DNA of 64,000 nt from Harmothoe impar (GCA_947462335.1 OX381708.1:4588001-4652000), one strand, 5' to 3'. Shown: positions 10,619 to 21,870, counted from the stretch's first letter. Numbers and translations are program-made. The notes: generated by a model not told the origin, from the letters alone.

Positions 10619-11144
10619 ATATTGCCTGTCACTATCAATTTTTTTCCTCCTGTCCCATGTCACTATGCCTCAAAATGGCTCATGCCGCCAGGTCCAAATT
10701 AAGGGTGTAGGGCGGCACCCTTGTATTTAGACAGTCCATGTATAGTGCGGTATACTTTGGTCAGACCTTTTTTCACTGCGCTATTTATTTCTGTGGAATT
10801 CACGTAAATTTAAGATCCATGATTTTCTTTTCGTATGCTACAGTATGGAATTGGTTTTATTTGCTCCCTGCAATAACATGTGTATGCTTGCGCCGTTGGT
10901 CTCGTGAGAAGTCGGCACTAGTTTCCTGCCTTGTTCCTGGTAAGGTCTTGTCACTGTGTATGTAGCACGAGAGATTCCGACCTCAGAACCAACATGACCA
11001 GCTGGGTAAAGTTGTAAGCACCAGGGCACTTATACATGAAGGGTACGGAAATGCTGAACGTGTGACTTTAAGCAGTCCAATCTTTGCTTAAATGCCAGCA
11101 TCCTTGCAGTGGTAGGTAACGCGTGCTGCCTGCACTGAAAAAGT
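10619..11144. other. No gene recognised
   Basis: Unique DNA. The frames at 10738-10965 and 10838-11029 have no recognisable features. Confidence 0.4.
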
Positions 11145-11384
11145 AAACTTGTTTCCAGACTCGTTGAAGTGACTATCATAAAATAAACGACTCTAAAGTT
11201 GTCTAACCTATCAGATTACCATCCCATAAATAGAATCTGGAGCTGACAAATGTCGGGTTTTGGGCTGGCACATACCAAGTGGGTCTTCTATCTCCAGCTA
11301 GAAGATCCGCGTCCTTGTCACTAAGACAAGTTTTTGACTCGTTTATTTTATGATTGTCACTTTGAAGAGTCTGGAGACAAGTTT
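11145..11384. mobile_element. TIR element with 46-bp arms, AAACTTGTTTCCAGACTC ends
   Basis: The left arm AAACTTGTTTCCAGACTC plus ATCATAAAATAAACGA is matched by the inverse right arm (TCGTTTATTTTATGAT then GAGTCTGGAGACAAGTTT), about 46 bases with a few mismatches. The 150-bp interior contains a smaller inverted pair TCTTCTA/TAGAAGA. Noncoding, single copy in this window. Confidence 0.65.
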
Positions 11385-12486
11385 ATGTTTTTGAGTGTGT
11401 GGTCACCCTCACCCTTCAGTAAGTCGTACATCTCGGTTTTGTCATTTATACGGCACAAATTCCATATATTTCCAATATTCAATATTCCATCTTATCCCTC
11501 TCTTAGTCCGTTTCAGTTTCAAATATTTTTATTGGTTCTACAAAATTCATATCACTTACGTTTTTCATATTTACCAATATTGTAAGTTCATAACATGTAC
11601 AATAAACAAGTGCATTCAGAGTATAGAAAAATAGTCGTCGTCTTTTATTCAAATTGATTGCAAGTCTCCTCTTCTTGTTCCCTACATCTTTCCCTTATGG
11701 CTGTGAAGAATCCCTTGTTACTTAACTAAAGTTTCTCCTGCATTTGGCCCACCCTATAAAAGGTACTGTAATCATGGCCCCGCTTTGTGCCTGCTTTAAA
11801 AACGCAATGACCTCGTGGGAGTTTGGGATGGAAAACCTCCACGCACCTGAAGAAGTCTAAATAAAACCTGGAGGCTCTTTCAAAACAGAGTCGTCAGTCG
11901 TCATAATGCGATTTTCGTCAATATTGAAATATTTGCAATTGACGAGACTATTTGTATCCGGCAAAATGTGGTATTTACTATAGATTTCAACAGAAATTCT
12001 CGTGAAATACTTTTTACTAATGGTCGCCAAACAGGTTTCGGCAAGTCACCAGTTCCCTACGACCACGTCAGTTGTTCTGAATGAGCCTCCAGGAGGCCAA
12101 GAACAAAATTACTCAAAATGCTTCCTGGTGGCCCCAGGATCTTACAAGACATTAATCTGAAAATCTCAAGAAATTTCAACGATTGCCAAAAATATAGGAA
12201 ATTTCTGTTTAAAATGGCTTGAAAATGTTTGGTGTTGGTCCGTGCAGGGTGACTGAAACGGCCCATTTCTTGACGCAGTGATTTAAGCGGAGCGCGTGGG
12301 AGGCTCCCATTCAACTCATGATCAATTGTTTAAGTCTTCTTTAAAAGCTTTAATGTACTGTTTCCTTTGTCGTCATAATGCATAAATGCAGCCCTGCATG
12401 GTAAGTTACTTAAGTAATTATCAATAGCTCGAAATTCTTAAACCCCTCCTCCCTCGGGGAATGGTCATTATTGGTGCGAAGACAAG
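11385..12486. other. No gene recognised
   Basis: Moderately AT-rich unique DNA. The frames at 11334-11634 and 12057-12314 look like chance. No repeat structure seen. Confidence 0.4.
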
Positions 12487-12606
12487 TGTTTAATCTCAAA
12501 CACTTATTAAAGTGTTTAGTTGAAAAGTGTTACAATCTTAACACTTTTGATAAGTGTTTAAAATAACGGACAAAAAGTGTTTAAATTCTAAACACTTTTA
12601 TTACAG
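12487..12606. repeat. AAGTGTTT / AAACACTT inverted and direct repeats
   Basis: The word AAGTGTTTAA and its inverse TTAAACACTT recur about seven times within 120 bases with AT spacers, giving several alternative hairpins. It could be the remnant of a short foldback element. Confidence 0.6.
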
Positions 12607-12639
12607 TGTAGGGTGAGGGTAGGGACGCAGTTCTGCCCC

Positions 12640-12862
12640 CAGGACGCCTGTACCCGTGTGGTGGCGCCCCCTGTGTGGAGCAGTGGCGGGTTCATACCCC
12701 GCCTTCTGCTGCCTTCGCAATAAATATTTCCAGGAAGGGTGAAAAAAAAAGTAAATTAGCCTAAATCTGAATACCTTTTTACCTGGGGGGACGCCTGTGC
12801 CTGGTGTGTGGTGGCTCCCTCTGTAGCAAGGAGTGGGGGGTACATACCCCAACTTCTACATA
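12640..12862. repeat. Two related 75-bp units (GTGGTGGC...CATACCCC)
   Basis: Two units about 150 bases apart share GACGCCTGT, GTGTGGTGGC, a CCCTCTGTRG-like stretch, AGTGG and GGTNCATACCCC. The GGTTCATACCCC word resembles a tRNA B box, but no A box or cloverleaf accompanies it. Probably remnants of a dispersed repeat. Confidence 0.4.
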
Positions 12863-13307
12863 GTATGAGCAATATGTGCATGGTTTTCAAGGCAGTGTGG
12901 ATCTTTTCCTAAATGCAAGAGACTTGGCATGTCTCAAGTCCATATCCACACAAAAACAATGAAAAAACTAAATACAGTACTGCAACAAAAAAAGGTGTCT
13001 AGACCTATGTTTTCAGGGTCACAGAATATAATTATGCAATGAGAAATGGTGTAGTATGGCTAGTTTGACTATGGCGGCCTTTTTGGTTCCACCATTACCA
13101 AAAATTGTGTGGTCTTTGATAACTTCACAACCAAATGGAGTATTGAAGCAAGTACGGTGTCTATACCCACATTTCCAGGGTCAAGGAATAATGTGATGCC
13201 TTTAGAGAATGTTAAATCAGTAAACACTAAATTTATGTATTATTTTTTCTCTACACAGATTTTTCTCATCCGTTTAATGTATAATATTGCCACTATGAAT
13301 AAGAAGC

Positions 13308-13615
13308 TTAAAGTGGCATAGTCCGATGATTAGGGCTCAAAAATAAATTTTGCTAAAAATGAACCAAAATGTTAAATATGGTCATACTTTTATGCTCAAT
13401 TTAAGACTTTTAGAGTGCACCCTATAAGTCCACTCATTAAAAATACATTGAAAAATGCTATACTCAGGAGCATGGGACCCTTTAATTTGGCTCTTACTAC
13501 TCATCAAGGATGTTTTTCTGTGCCCCATCCTGTGGATATGTTACAGATATAACACTTCGGACACATTTAAGTAGGATATAAAATTTGGGGAAAAAATCGG
13601 CCCATGCCACTTTAA
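13308..13615. mobile_element. TIR element, TTAAAGTGGCATAGTCCGAT ends
   Basis: The left end is TTAAAGTGGCATAGTCCGAT and the right end has the inverse ATCGGCCCATGCCACTTTAA with two mismatches. The interior is AT-rich. A second, differently organised copy starts at 13849, and a partial copy lies at 36125-36475. Confidence 0.65.
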
Positions 13616-13848
13616 TACTTGTCTCACTGGGTATTGGTGGACCGCGTATTACGACTGAACAACGTGAATTAGCCCAGGCTTACACTGTTATGTCCAGGAT
13701 AAATAAATAAATTCTGAACTTTGACGTCAGCCGGGACACCCGGAGGGTAGGTTCATCTGGAGTCGGACACATACCTCGAGACGGACACTTGATTATGTGG
13801 GCGTTCAAGCATTTTAAGCTCTTCATTTGTAAATAATGGTCAACTTTA

Positions 13849-14220
13849 AAGTGGCATGGTCCGATGACTAGGGCTCAAAAATCTATTTGTTAAAGATGGG
13901 TTAGGAGCTAATTTGGGGTCAATTTTTATTTTTAATATTTTCAATATATTTGTGTTCATACTGTCCATATAAATAGTGTAGCTTTTTAAATCATTCAGAC
14001 ACATATAAATCCATAAAAAGTAGAGCAAATTATGGTCAGAATAGGTCATGCGACCCGACTCTATTACATAAAGTGGTCGCCTGACCTGGGTTTCTCTATA
14101 TCTTATGCCTTTACACACATCAGAATGATTTAAAAAGCTACACACATATTCATGTGGACATTATGAGCACAAATACGAAAATGTAAATCTACCTCGAATT
14201 AGCTCCTAACCCATCTTTAA
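13849..14220. mobile_element. Related TIR element with GATGGGTTAGGAGCTAAT arms
   Basis: The first bases repeat the family start (TTTAAAGTGGCATGGTCCGA). Long inverse arms follow: TAAAGATGGGTTAGGAGC at 13891 and GCTCCTAACCCATCTTTA ending near 14219. A shorter internal inverse pair around TTTAAATCATTCAGACACAT and its complement near 14100-14135 adds a second hairpin. A similar word also occurs near 545-580. Confidence 0.55.
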
Positions 14221-14352
14221 AAAGGAACCTGAATGTTCCCTGCAGCCACACTTCATGTTCTAGCTATTTTTATCCCTAGAATTTAGCTTAGAATTCGACT
14301 GATTATATCTGTCAGATTATAGATTAATTTACTGATTTTGGGGCGCATTGAG

Positions 14353-14716
14353 GGTCAATGTGAATGTCTTTGACCGGGGGCCATCTTTGACTGGGGGCCA
14401 TCTTTGACTGGGGGCCATCTTTGACCGGGTGCCATCTTTGACTGGGGGCCATCTTTGACTGGGGACCATGTTGGACTGGGTGCCATCTTTGACTGGGGGC
14501 CATCTTTGACTGGGGGCCATCTTTGATAGGGGGGCCATCTTTGACTGGATGCCATCTTTGACCGGCCACAATAAGATTTTAAGCATTAAAGCCTACATTA
14601 ACTTTTTGAACCAATTTATATCTTCATCTGCCCTAAATAGACCATTTTCTGTCAAGCCGTTCAAAGATGGCAGCCGGTCAAAGATGGTACCTGGTCAAAG
14701 ACTTGCACATTGGCCC
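14353..14716. mobile_element. Foldback element with about 11 CATCTTTGACTGGGGGC units
   Basis: The left arm after GGTCAATGTGAATGTC consists of about eleven 17-base units CATCTTTGACTGGGGGC with variants. The right arm has only three inverse units (GGTCAAAGATGG type) before CACATTGGCC. The strong left-right asymmetry shows that arm repeats expand independently. Frames reading KDGPQSKMAPSQRWPPV are the translated array. Confidence 0.75.
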
Positions 14717-14894
14717 GATCTGGTGAGACACAGCCTAAAGTCAATATAGAAATGTGAGAAATCGGAGCATGTCGCTTCAAGTGTTTCAGGGTAGGTGTCA
14801 GACTCATGGTAAACCTACCCTACCGGGTAGATTCACCACTCACGGACGCTCGTTGGCAGTGGCAATATGACTCCTTTTGTCTTGACTACAATTA

Positions 14895-15247
14895 GGCCAC
14901 TCAAAAAAATAAAATGGTTTCTCATCACCTCGCGCATCATAAAAATCAGGTTTTGAGGAAAACTTTCTTCGTTTTTTTTGGAGATTTTTGACAAAATTTG
15001 TTACGTTTGGTATCAAATTAAAGCTAATAATGCCAGCAATGCAGTGGTATAGAAATGACTTGCATTTTCTCCACTTTTAAAGATCAACTAATTATTAATT
15101 GATAAAATGTGAATTTTGGTCACAAAAAACGTAAATAATCCCATACATTTTAGTCCGCGAGTAATAAATAAAAAATAAAAGATAAAGCCTCCCTCGTCAG
15201 AATTCTCAGACCTTGGTGATGAGAAACCCCTTTTTTTTTGAGTGGCC
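14895..15247. mobile_element. GGCCACTC MITE with TTA target duplication
   Basis: Complete 353 bp copy. The ends are GGCCACTCAAAAAAATAAAA and the inverse TTTTGAGTGGCC, with GGTTTCTCATCACC mirrored by GGTGATGAGAAACC further in. It is flanked by TTA on both sides (14892-14894, 15248-15250). The interior is AT-rich and noncoding. The TTA duplication and GGCC end suggest Harbinger-type mobilisation (inference). This is the reference copy for the fragments at 6763, 8945 and 52497. Confidence 0.8.
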
Positions 15248-15250
15248 TTA

Positions 15251-16094
15251 TGTTAATACTTCACTTAGAGCTATCATTAGGATGCCTATATAACGAGGAG
15301 TATTGGGACATTAGAGGCAATAACTAATTATTGTATAATAGGTACATTGGAATGAGATATTTCTCACCAAAGTTCGGGAACTTTAGGGCCCCATTTCACC
15401 TGAAGTCGGACACCTTGGGTTTCTTTTATCTTCTTAGAGTAATAGTGAATGATCTGTCTTACTAATATAGCAAACATACTGTAATTTGTCGAACCTTTAT
15501 GTAATATCAAAGATATTTAATACATTCACCTTTGGAAAATGTTTTTAGTACTATTAAACATACCAAATGTAGAAATTCTATATATACTTATCTTAATAAT
15601 CGTGATAATATGTACTGAGATACCAATAGTTTTGCAGCTTCTATATTTTAGAGGGAAAGAAAAATGCAAGGTACAGTTGTGTCCGACTCAGGGTGTACTT
15701 ACATCATATTTTTTGAAGGTCTCTAAATAATTGTTTCTCTTTCCTAATTAATATGTTTCTGCTATTATGGATGTCAGAATACATATAGCTTGCTATCTAG
15801 CTCATATATGGTGGTTACGTGTAGATTAAACAGCAAGACCCTGTCCGACTTAATGTACCATCTAATTTTACAAATCAGACATTACCTCCTCACCCTAAAA
15901 CAAGCCCACTTGAGGACCTGATTACATACATATATGATTAGTTTAAAGACATGCCATCTCCTTTGCTGGTAGGAAACATACCTGAATTTATTGTGATACC
16001 CATACAAATGTCAAATAATTTAGGATAAATTATGCTTTTTAATGCTAAAGATGTCCGACATAAGGTGGGTGTGTGTCTTTGCCCCATTAGCACA
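15251..16094. other. No gene recognised
   Basis: AT-rich unique DNA. The frame at 15539-15730 is short and hydrophobic with no recognised domain. Confidence 0.4.
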
Positions 16095-16368
16095 ATATCT
16101 TACGCTTGAAGAATAAGATTTCAGGGGATATCTTCTTCTTCATGCAAAGACAGGGACTCCCCTGGTCCCCCAGATAGATAGCTAACCCTAACCCTAACCC
16201 TAACCCTAACCCCTACCCTGACCATTGGGCAGGTATCCAGTGTAGTTGCATGGTTTCTTAATGAAGCATCCCCTGGGGGACTGGTGGATGCTCAAGCATG
16301 ATGACTTCCTACAAAGCATCCCCTGGGGATACAGGGGAGTCCCTGTCTATGGTTGAAGCATAAGATAT
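16095..16368. mobile_element. Foldback element carrying a telomere-like block
   Basis: The outer arms are ATATCTTACGCTTGAA and the inverse TTGAAGCATAAGATAT. Inner arms GACAGGGACTCCCCTG and CAGGGGAGTCCCTGTC are perfectly inverse. CCCTAA repeats lie between them. A third TTATGCTTGAAGAATA word follows near 16468. The element is noncoding. Confidence 0.6.
16182..16212. repeat. Interstitial telomeric repeat (CCCTAA)n
   Basis: About five perfect tandem CTAACC units, then degenerate CCCCTACCCTG. This is the TTAGGG-type telomere sequence on the minus strand. It lies inside a hairpin element, not at a chromosome end in this window. Confidence 0.85.
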
Positions 16369-16765
16369 GTATAATTGATAGTCCTCCCGTACCAATGGTT
16401 TATCCATCAGGGCGAGTGTGTGGTTTTGATTATAAAAATAATAATCATAAGATATGGCCAAAAACCTTATGCTTGAAGAATATGGTGCTCTTTGGGTGAA
16501 TCTACCCCATGGCTTTTGGCGCTCCCCTCCTGTAAAGGAGGCTAGTGTTGTATACATGGCCCTCCTTGTGGAGCTAATGTACCTGTTTTTGTCGCGTTGT
16601 GAGCTACTCTGCATCGTGTGCCACATTGGTGAGCTGGTTACGGCAGGTTGGTGTCGTCCCCAGCCGCCACGCGTGTCGTTATACCAGGCAGCTACAGGTA
16701 CACCAGCACTCAGCACGTAAATAAACAACGCCTCACACAACGCACTGTTTCAGCCCCGGGGGGAG

Positions 16766-17167
16766 GGGGGGGGCACTCCCTATCTTTTCTATAGTCACTA
16801 TGTGTGAACATCACCTTAAATATGGTACCCTCAAGGGGCGAGAATTTCAAAAATCATACCCTTTTCAAGGGGAAATTAGCAAGAAAACAGAGCTAAATCA
16901 CAGATGACCCTGAAAAATATACCCTAATTACGGGTGACCCTGAAAAAAATCCTCTTCTCAAGGGTGACCAAGAAATTTTATAGGGGAAAAAAAGTAAAAA
17001 TTACCCTTTAAAGCTCTGAAAATGCACCCCTTTCTCCCAAAATTTGCTTAAAAAGCACCCCTTATCAAGGGCCCTCGCGGGCACGTGGCTAGGACCAAAA
17101 AACGGACCCTTTCCCTTGGAATCGTGTTCACACATGGTATTCAAATCTGAGGGAGTGGCCCCCCCCA
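16766..17167. mobile_element. TIR element, GGGGGGCACTCCC / GGGAGTGGCCCCCC ends
   Basis: The left arm runs from a G-run through CACTCCCTATC to ACTATGTGTGAACA. The right arm is the imperfect inverse, from TGTTCACACATGGTAT to GAGGGAGTGGCCCCCC. The interior has repeated GGGTGACCCTGAAAAA words. A related element with GGGGGGGCACT ends lies at 61372-61714, and a fragment at 48480-48610. Confidence 0.6.
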
Positions 17168-17239
17168 GGGGTTTCAGCACATCAAACATTTGTAGGACGC
17201 ACATTGTGGTAAATGTGTCCCATACAGACACTACTGTAT

Positions 17240-17557
17240 TTCATGTGGAGAAACAAGGTTACTATGCTTCAGTACTAAATTCTCCACACCCCTGTGGAAA
17301 AACTGTTGCTCATTCTCCATGGCCTGTTACTCCTCGATGGCATCACCAAATAGCTATGAAACCAATCTTTAAATGTATATTTTGATGAAATTATCAAGAA
17401 TTACATAAAATAAATAGAGAGACCCATTCTAATCTGTCTTAACTCCTGGTTTCTTGTGGTGCATTGGATCACACTCGGCTCCGCCTCGTGTGATACGATC
17501 CAATGCACCACTCGTGGAGAAGCCTGTCGTTCAGACAGATTATCGTGGACCTCTGTT
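17240..17557 (-). mobile_element. Foldback element with GTGCATTGGATCG hairpin, reverse copy
   Basis: Reverse-orientation copy of the element at 3831-4147. It has CCAATGCACCACTCGTGG, a hairpin built on GTGGTGCATTGGATC, AAATAGCTATGAAACCAATC and the terminal TTCTCCACACCCCTGTGG. The apex of the hairpin differs from the other copy (CACTCGGCTCCGCCTCGTG), which keeps pairing while changing sequence. Confidence 0.65.

Positions 17558-17629
<72 letters not shown>
17557..17629. repeat. (TCTG)n(TC)n microsatellite
   Basis: A few TGTC units grade into about 28 CT dinucleotides. It adjoins the end of the foldback element exactly, so the array probably grew from that terminus. Frames reading SLSLSL or RERERE are artefacts. 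Confidence 0.95.
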
Positions 17630-17633
<4 letters not shown>

Positions 17634-17843
17634 ATTCCTGGTCTCTTTTCTCTGGCTCCATCTGTACCTAACTCTCTCTTTCTTTTTGTCCTCTCGTTCT
17701 GTCTGAGTCTCTGTCTCTTGGTTTCTTTCTCTACCTTCCTGTCTCTATCACTTCATGAATGTTTGCATTTAAGTAAATTAAATGGGCTTAAAGCAACAGT
17801 TCAGGCATATCTAATTCAAGTAAATGCCACCTAAAGCTACTTA

Positions 17844-18132
17844 GGGAGTGGTCATTTTTTAACAACAGGGGGGGGGTCGGTGGATTTTCGCGCGAGCGGG
17901 TCGAAATTTTTTTGGTCCCCCCCGCGGAAGGGGTCACAAATTTTTTGGTCCCCCCCCCTAGGCAGGTTGAAAATGAGCGCGGCCGACCCCTTTGAGCTAT
18001 AGTAACGCGCGGGCTTTTTCGGCAAAAAAGGGGTGTAATTTTTTGGTTCCCCCCCCTTCAAGGGGTCCAAATTTTTTTGGTCCCCCCCCCAAATCCACCA
18101 ACCCCCCCTGTTGTTAAAAAAAGGCCACTCCC
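17844..18132. mobile_element. GGGAGTGGTCATTTTTTAAC MITE, TTA target duplication
   Basis: The ends GGGAGTGGTCATTTTTTAAC and the inverse GTTAAAAAAAGGCCACTCCC bound a G/C-run-rich 289 bp interior with repeated TTTTTTGGTCCCCCCC words. TTA flanks both ends (17841-17843, 18133-18135). Relatives with clean TTA/TAA duplications are at 23525, 29406, 49901 and 53331. Harbinger-like by target size (inference). Confidence 0.75.
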
Positions 18133-18340
18133 TTAGATGCCGCTATGACCTTTCCGTGACCTTAACATGACATTTCTTGGCTTAAATGGCTTAAATGCTT
18201 TGAATCTGTCTCTGTTTGTATGTCTGTCTATTACTCTCTTGGTCTATTAATGTGTTAATTGATGATTAACTTTCGATGGTTTACTCAAAAATTAAAAGTA
18301 ACAAAATAAGTAGACTGCTGCAATGCCATTCCCACTTTGT

Positions 18341-18584
18341 TTAACCCTTTAAAGACGGCATGTCGCTAAAATATGACATTTGGCATTATGATACACCATT
18401 GCAGGCCCGGCGAGTAACTCGCCAGTGCTGCACTGGTCCATCATGCCAACCCTCTGGGAGTATCTCAACCCTTTAAGGTAGGCAAAATGCAGCACTGGTA
18501 AGTTACTCGCCAAGGCTGCATTAGTACATTATGACAACCAAGGGCAAGATGCATTAAGGCATTATACCATCCTTAAAGGCTTAA
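18341..18584. mobile_element. GACGGCAT-family foldback element
   Basis: Complete copy with TTAACCCTTTAAAGACGGCA at the left and the inverse CATCCTTAAAGGCTTAA at the right. Two hairpin modules lie inside with GCGAGTAACTCGCC and TTACTCGCCAAGGCTGCATT. Confidence 0.65.
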
Positions 18585-18794
18585 TGTTTCAGTCTGGAAT
18601 GCAAAATGCAACTTGCCCTCCGAACTTTAAACTAACTAACAATCAATCAAACATGTGACCCGGATGTGCAAATTTAGATAAATACTTGTGTACGAAATAA
18701 ACGAAGGTGCCGACAGCCTTCCATCCTACCTCGATAACAGTGCTGTCAGTTTGCACCCTGTACAAGGCCCCATAGTGATATACTGTCCCTTAGT

Positions 18795-18930
18795 CTTCAT
18801 GATGCATGAATGCAGCCCTGGGGATTGCATACGTGCCACGGCTGTATTTGTGCATCATCGACAGCATATCAATCCTGTATGGTCGATATGATGCTTGAAT
18901 GCAGCCCACGCGAGTTACTGGTGCATTATC
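18795..18930. repeat. GACGGCAT-family hairpin modules without termini
   Basis: Two modules with CATGATGCATGAATGCAGCC and GAATGCAGCCCACGCGAG in the usual order. The TTAACCCTTTAAGG termini are absent, so this is an internal fragment. Confidence 0.5.
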
Positions 18931-18958
18931 ACTATGTGGTGCTGTCCAGGGTTGAACC

Positions 18959-19312
18959 GTTAGTCTTTGCAAAAACCTTTTTATCCCAGAGCACATTTGG
19001 TCCTTCAAATCTTTAATGTTGCAGGACCAGCTACATTTTTCAAGGACCAGATACCCACATATCTGATGATTTATGCCTTTGAAGCATAACATAGTATTGT
19101 CCATTAAAGGTAGATTGTATTTTCAATAATTTATGGCCAAATCCCGATAGATACATAGTTTTACACAGTAAATTGACAAACACAATTGAGCATTAAAACC
19201 CAGACTAGTTCTTTTGTGACTGGACATTGGGTCCTGCTGCACCTATTACTCTGCTGGACTGGTGACACTTAAGGTAGACATTGCCCCTGTCCTGCATGTT
19301 TTGACAAAGACT
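18959..19312. mobile_element. CAGTCTTTGC-family TIR element, degraded full copy
   Basis: Left end TAGTCTTTGCAAAAACC, right end TTTTGACAAAGACTG. Inside are the family words GGACCAGCTACATTTTTC and CTGTCCTGCATG. Target duplications are no longer readable. The 6.6 kb tandem duplication begins inside this element at 19131. Confidence 0.55.
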
Positions 19313-19360
19313 GTGGTTGGAGAGTAGTAAGGCCCTCAGTAAGACGCTGGACGCTGCACA

Positions 19361-19452
19361 TTAACTACGTCACATTAGTCACAAACATGGCCGCCATTTT
19401 AACCACTTCCGGCTCCTGCACACATGCCCAGTCATCACTTCCGGCACTACCA
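19361..19452 (+). promoter_or_regulatory. Promoter-like YY1/ETS motif cluster, copy 1
   Basis: Within 90 bases there is a CRE-like TACGTCA, the YY1-type word ATGGCCGCCATTTT, and two ETS-type words ACTTCCGGC. These resemble TATA-less housekeeping promoters in animals, but no downstream gene is visible, so function is inference. The module is repeated at 25922-26012. Confidence 0.3.
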
Positions 19453-19756
19453 CACTCTCCAAGCTCACTTCTGCTCTCATGTCAGCTTTTCAGCCTTTAT
19501 TTAAACTGTAAAGGCTATCCATGGAGAGTGTGAATCAGCCGGATCCCATTGACCTTGAATGACCTTGAACAAGGGCAGGCAAATTGCGCCTTGACCGGGA
19601 GAGTGGAGATAGTGAGAGGGTGGGGAGAGAGTGTGGGAGATAGTGAGAGGGTGGGGGGAGAGCGAGACTGGTCAACCCTGATGACCCATTCTAAGCCGCC
19701 CACGTGTCACGATCTACGGGGCTGCTAAATACACACCCACGGGCTGCTCGTGGGTG

Positions 19757-20092
19757 GAGGGGGAGGGGGAGGGGGAGAGGACTGGAGAGGGGGAGGGAGG
19801 GAGGAAGGGGAAGGGGAATGGGGGAGAGGGGGAGGGAGAGGGGGGGAAGAGGGGGAGGGGGAGGGGGAGGGAGAGAGGGGGGAGAGGGAGAAAGGGGGAG
19901 AGGGGGAAGGGGGAGGGAGAGAGGGAGGGGGGAGGGGGGAGAGGGGGAGGGGAGAGGGAGGGGGAGGGGAGAGGGAGGGGGAGGGGGGAGAGGGGGAGGG
20001 AGAGAGAGGGAGAGGGAGAGAGGGGAAGAGGGGAGAGAGGGAGGGGAAGGGGGATGGGGAAGAGGGGGAGGGAGAGGGAGGGAGGGGAGGGG
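19757..20092. repeat. Purine-only tract (GGGGGAGAGGGAG)n, 0.34 kb
   Basis: The + strand is almost exclusively G and A for about 335 bases, made of GGGGGA, GAGGGAG and GGGGAAGG words with no fixed period; a few T interruptions occur. Such strand asymmetry can form triplex or G-quadruplex structures (established for purine tracts in general). Frames reading GERGRGGEG or PLPLPSPP are artefacts. Confidence 0.9.
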
Positions 20093-21870
20093 CACCTACA
20101 GTACCTGTAGCACTTTCATTCCCAGATCCTTCCAGAGAAAGGCTCTACCAACCATCACTTTGACCTTGAACTTGAATCTTGCCGGGTCTGTGAAATACAA
20201 GCTTGTGGCTTGGAACCAGTGAACAGGAACCAGAATGTATGGCGAGAGTTCCCACACTAAACATGTAGGGTCCAGTTTCCGTTCCTGTTCTTGTTTCCAA
20301 CCACAGGGATTGCTCAAACCCAGCAAAAGTCCAAGTTCAAGGTCATAGTTTTCAGGTTTCCAGGTGCCACTCTGTCCCTGTGAAAGGCACCTGAGACAGG
20401 TATCTGCCAATGCTAAATGCGGCAAGTGATCCCTTGATGCTATCTCAGCTGTGAAACATGGCTGAATCTCTAGTACTGTTTCTTCTCACATCATTTCACT
20501 AAGAATGCAATTCTACTTTCAAACCTAACTGACAGTTCATCTTTTCGTTTTTTTGTTAAGATTAGTTCTGCCTCTCCCAGTAACAGCCAGAGTGGAGAGA
20601 GGTGTACTCTGGGGAGTTGGTATAAAGGCAGCTCTTGCAGTGGTCTAAAAGGCCACACAGCTCCCTTGTACAAGGAGAATTCTGGCAGTTCCCTTATAGA
20701 TACCTGAGGGTCAGGTACTGCCTGACCCTCAGATGAGGGTAGTTTTAGCGACAATGACTCTCACTTTTCTGAGGGTGTGCACGCTTTTATTCCAAAATTA
20801 CCATACTTCGGGCAATAAAGCTTAATTAGAGCATAATAAGAGGGAATGGAAGAGATAGGAAGTCAAATATATTGTTTCTGAACATTCTAACTCATTTTTA
20901 CAGAAATCTATTTTTTTGTCCCACACATCGGATGTACTAACTTTGGGGCCGTCCATAAAGTATGTCACGCCCAAGGGGGTGGGGGGGTCTTTTTTTTGTG
21001 TGACGAAGTGTGACAGGGGGGTGGGGGGGTCTATGGACTTGTGTGACGTCACATTTTTAAAATTTTGTAAAGAATATAAATGCTGTATATATTAGTGACA
21101 TCTGCGGGATAAATACATATTTGTGATTGTAGTAGATCTACAAGTCCTATCACCTTCCAAATTCACACAGGTGAAGACCCCAGGTATGAGAAAATTATAA
21201 CTGTGATAGATCAGTTTATCTCTGCAAATTGGATGCCAATTTGAAAGTCACTAATGCCCCAAGTTAGAGTGCATTTAACATGGGCGAACGGGGAATAACT
21301 TCTCAAGGACGGACCATGGATCAAGAGCTGGAAAAGAAAAACTTTGCACACACTGGAGAGGTTTGGCCAAAGTTTTGTCACAAACCATGATGGATAAAGA
21401 CCAAGTGGTTGCAAAGTATGACAAAGAAATAAGTAGCTACAAAGTCTGAGAAATTCAGAGCAACACGTGTGTGACGTTGCTCAAATCCAAGGAGCTCTTA
21501 TATGATGTTGATGAAGGACAGATTCTTACCAGTACCAAAGGCTATGGTCCACACAGCCAAAGATGGCCTTATAGTGAAACTAGATGGGTCAGGGAACTAC
21601 CCCTCAGTATTTGTTAGCCTTGCACCCAGCAACAACATCTTTAAAAGATCTGCAGACAATTACCCAAAGTGTCTGTCCCATGACTTTGCATGTCCTAGTC
21701 TACAGAACAAGGCATCCAAATGAATCTGCAGGGAATGTGAATTGTACCTAACATCAATTAGGTCAGTCACTTGACATCTGAAGACATGTGGCCAAAGGAA
21801 GAAGAAAGGAGAGAAATCAAAACAAGGTTCTTCCAGCATGACCTACAGTCTGATTTTATAGTATACATCA

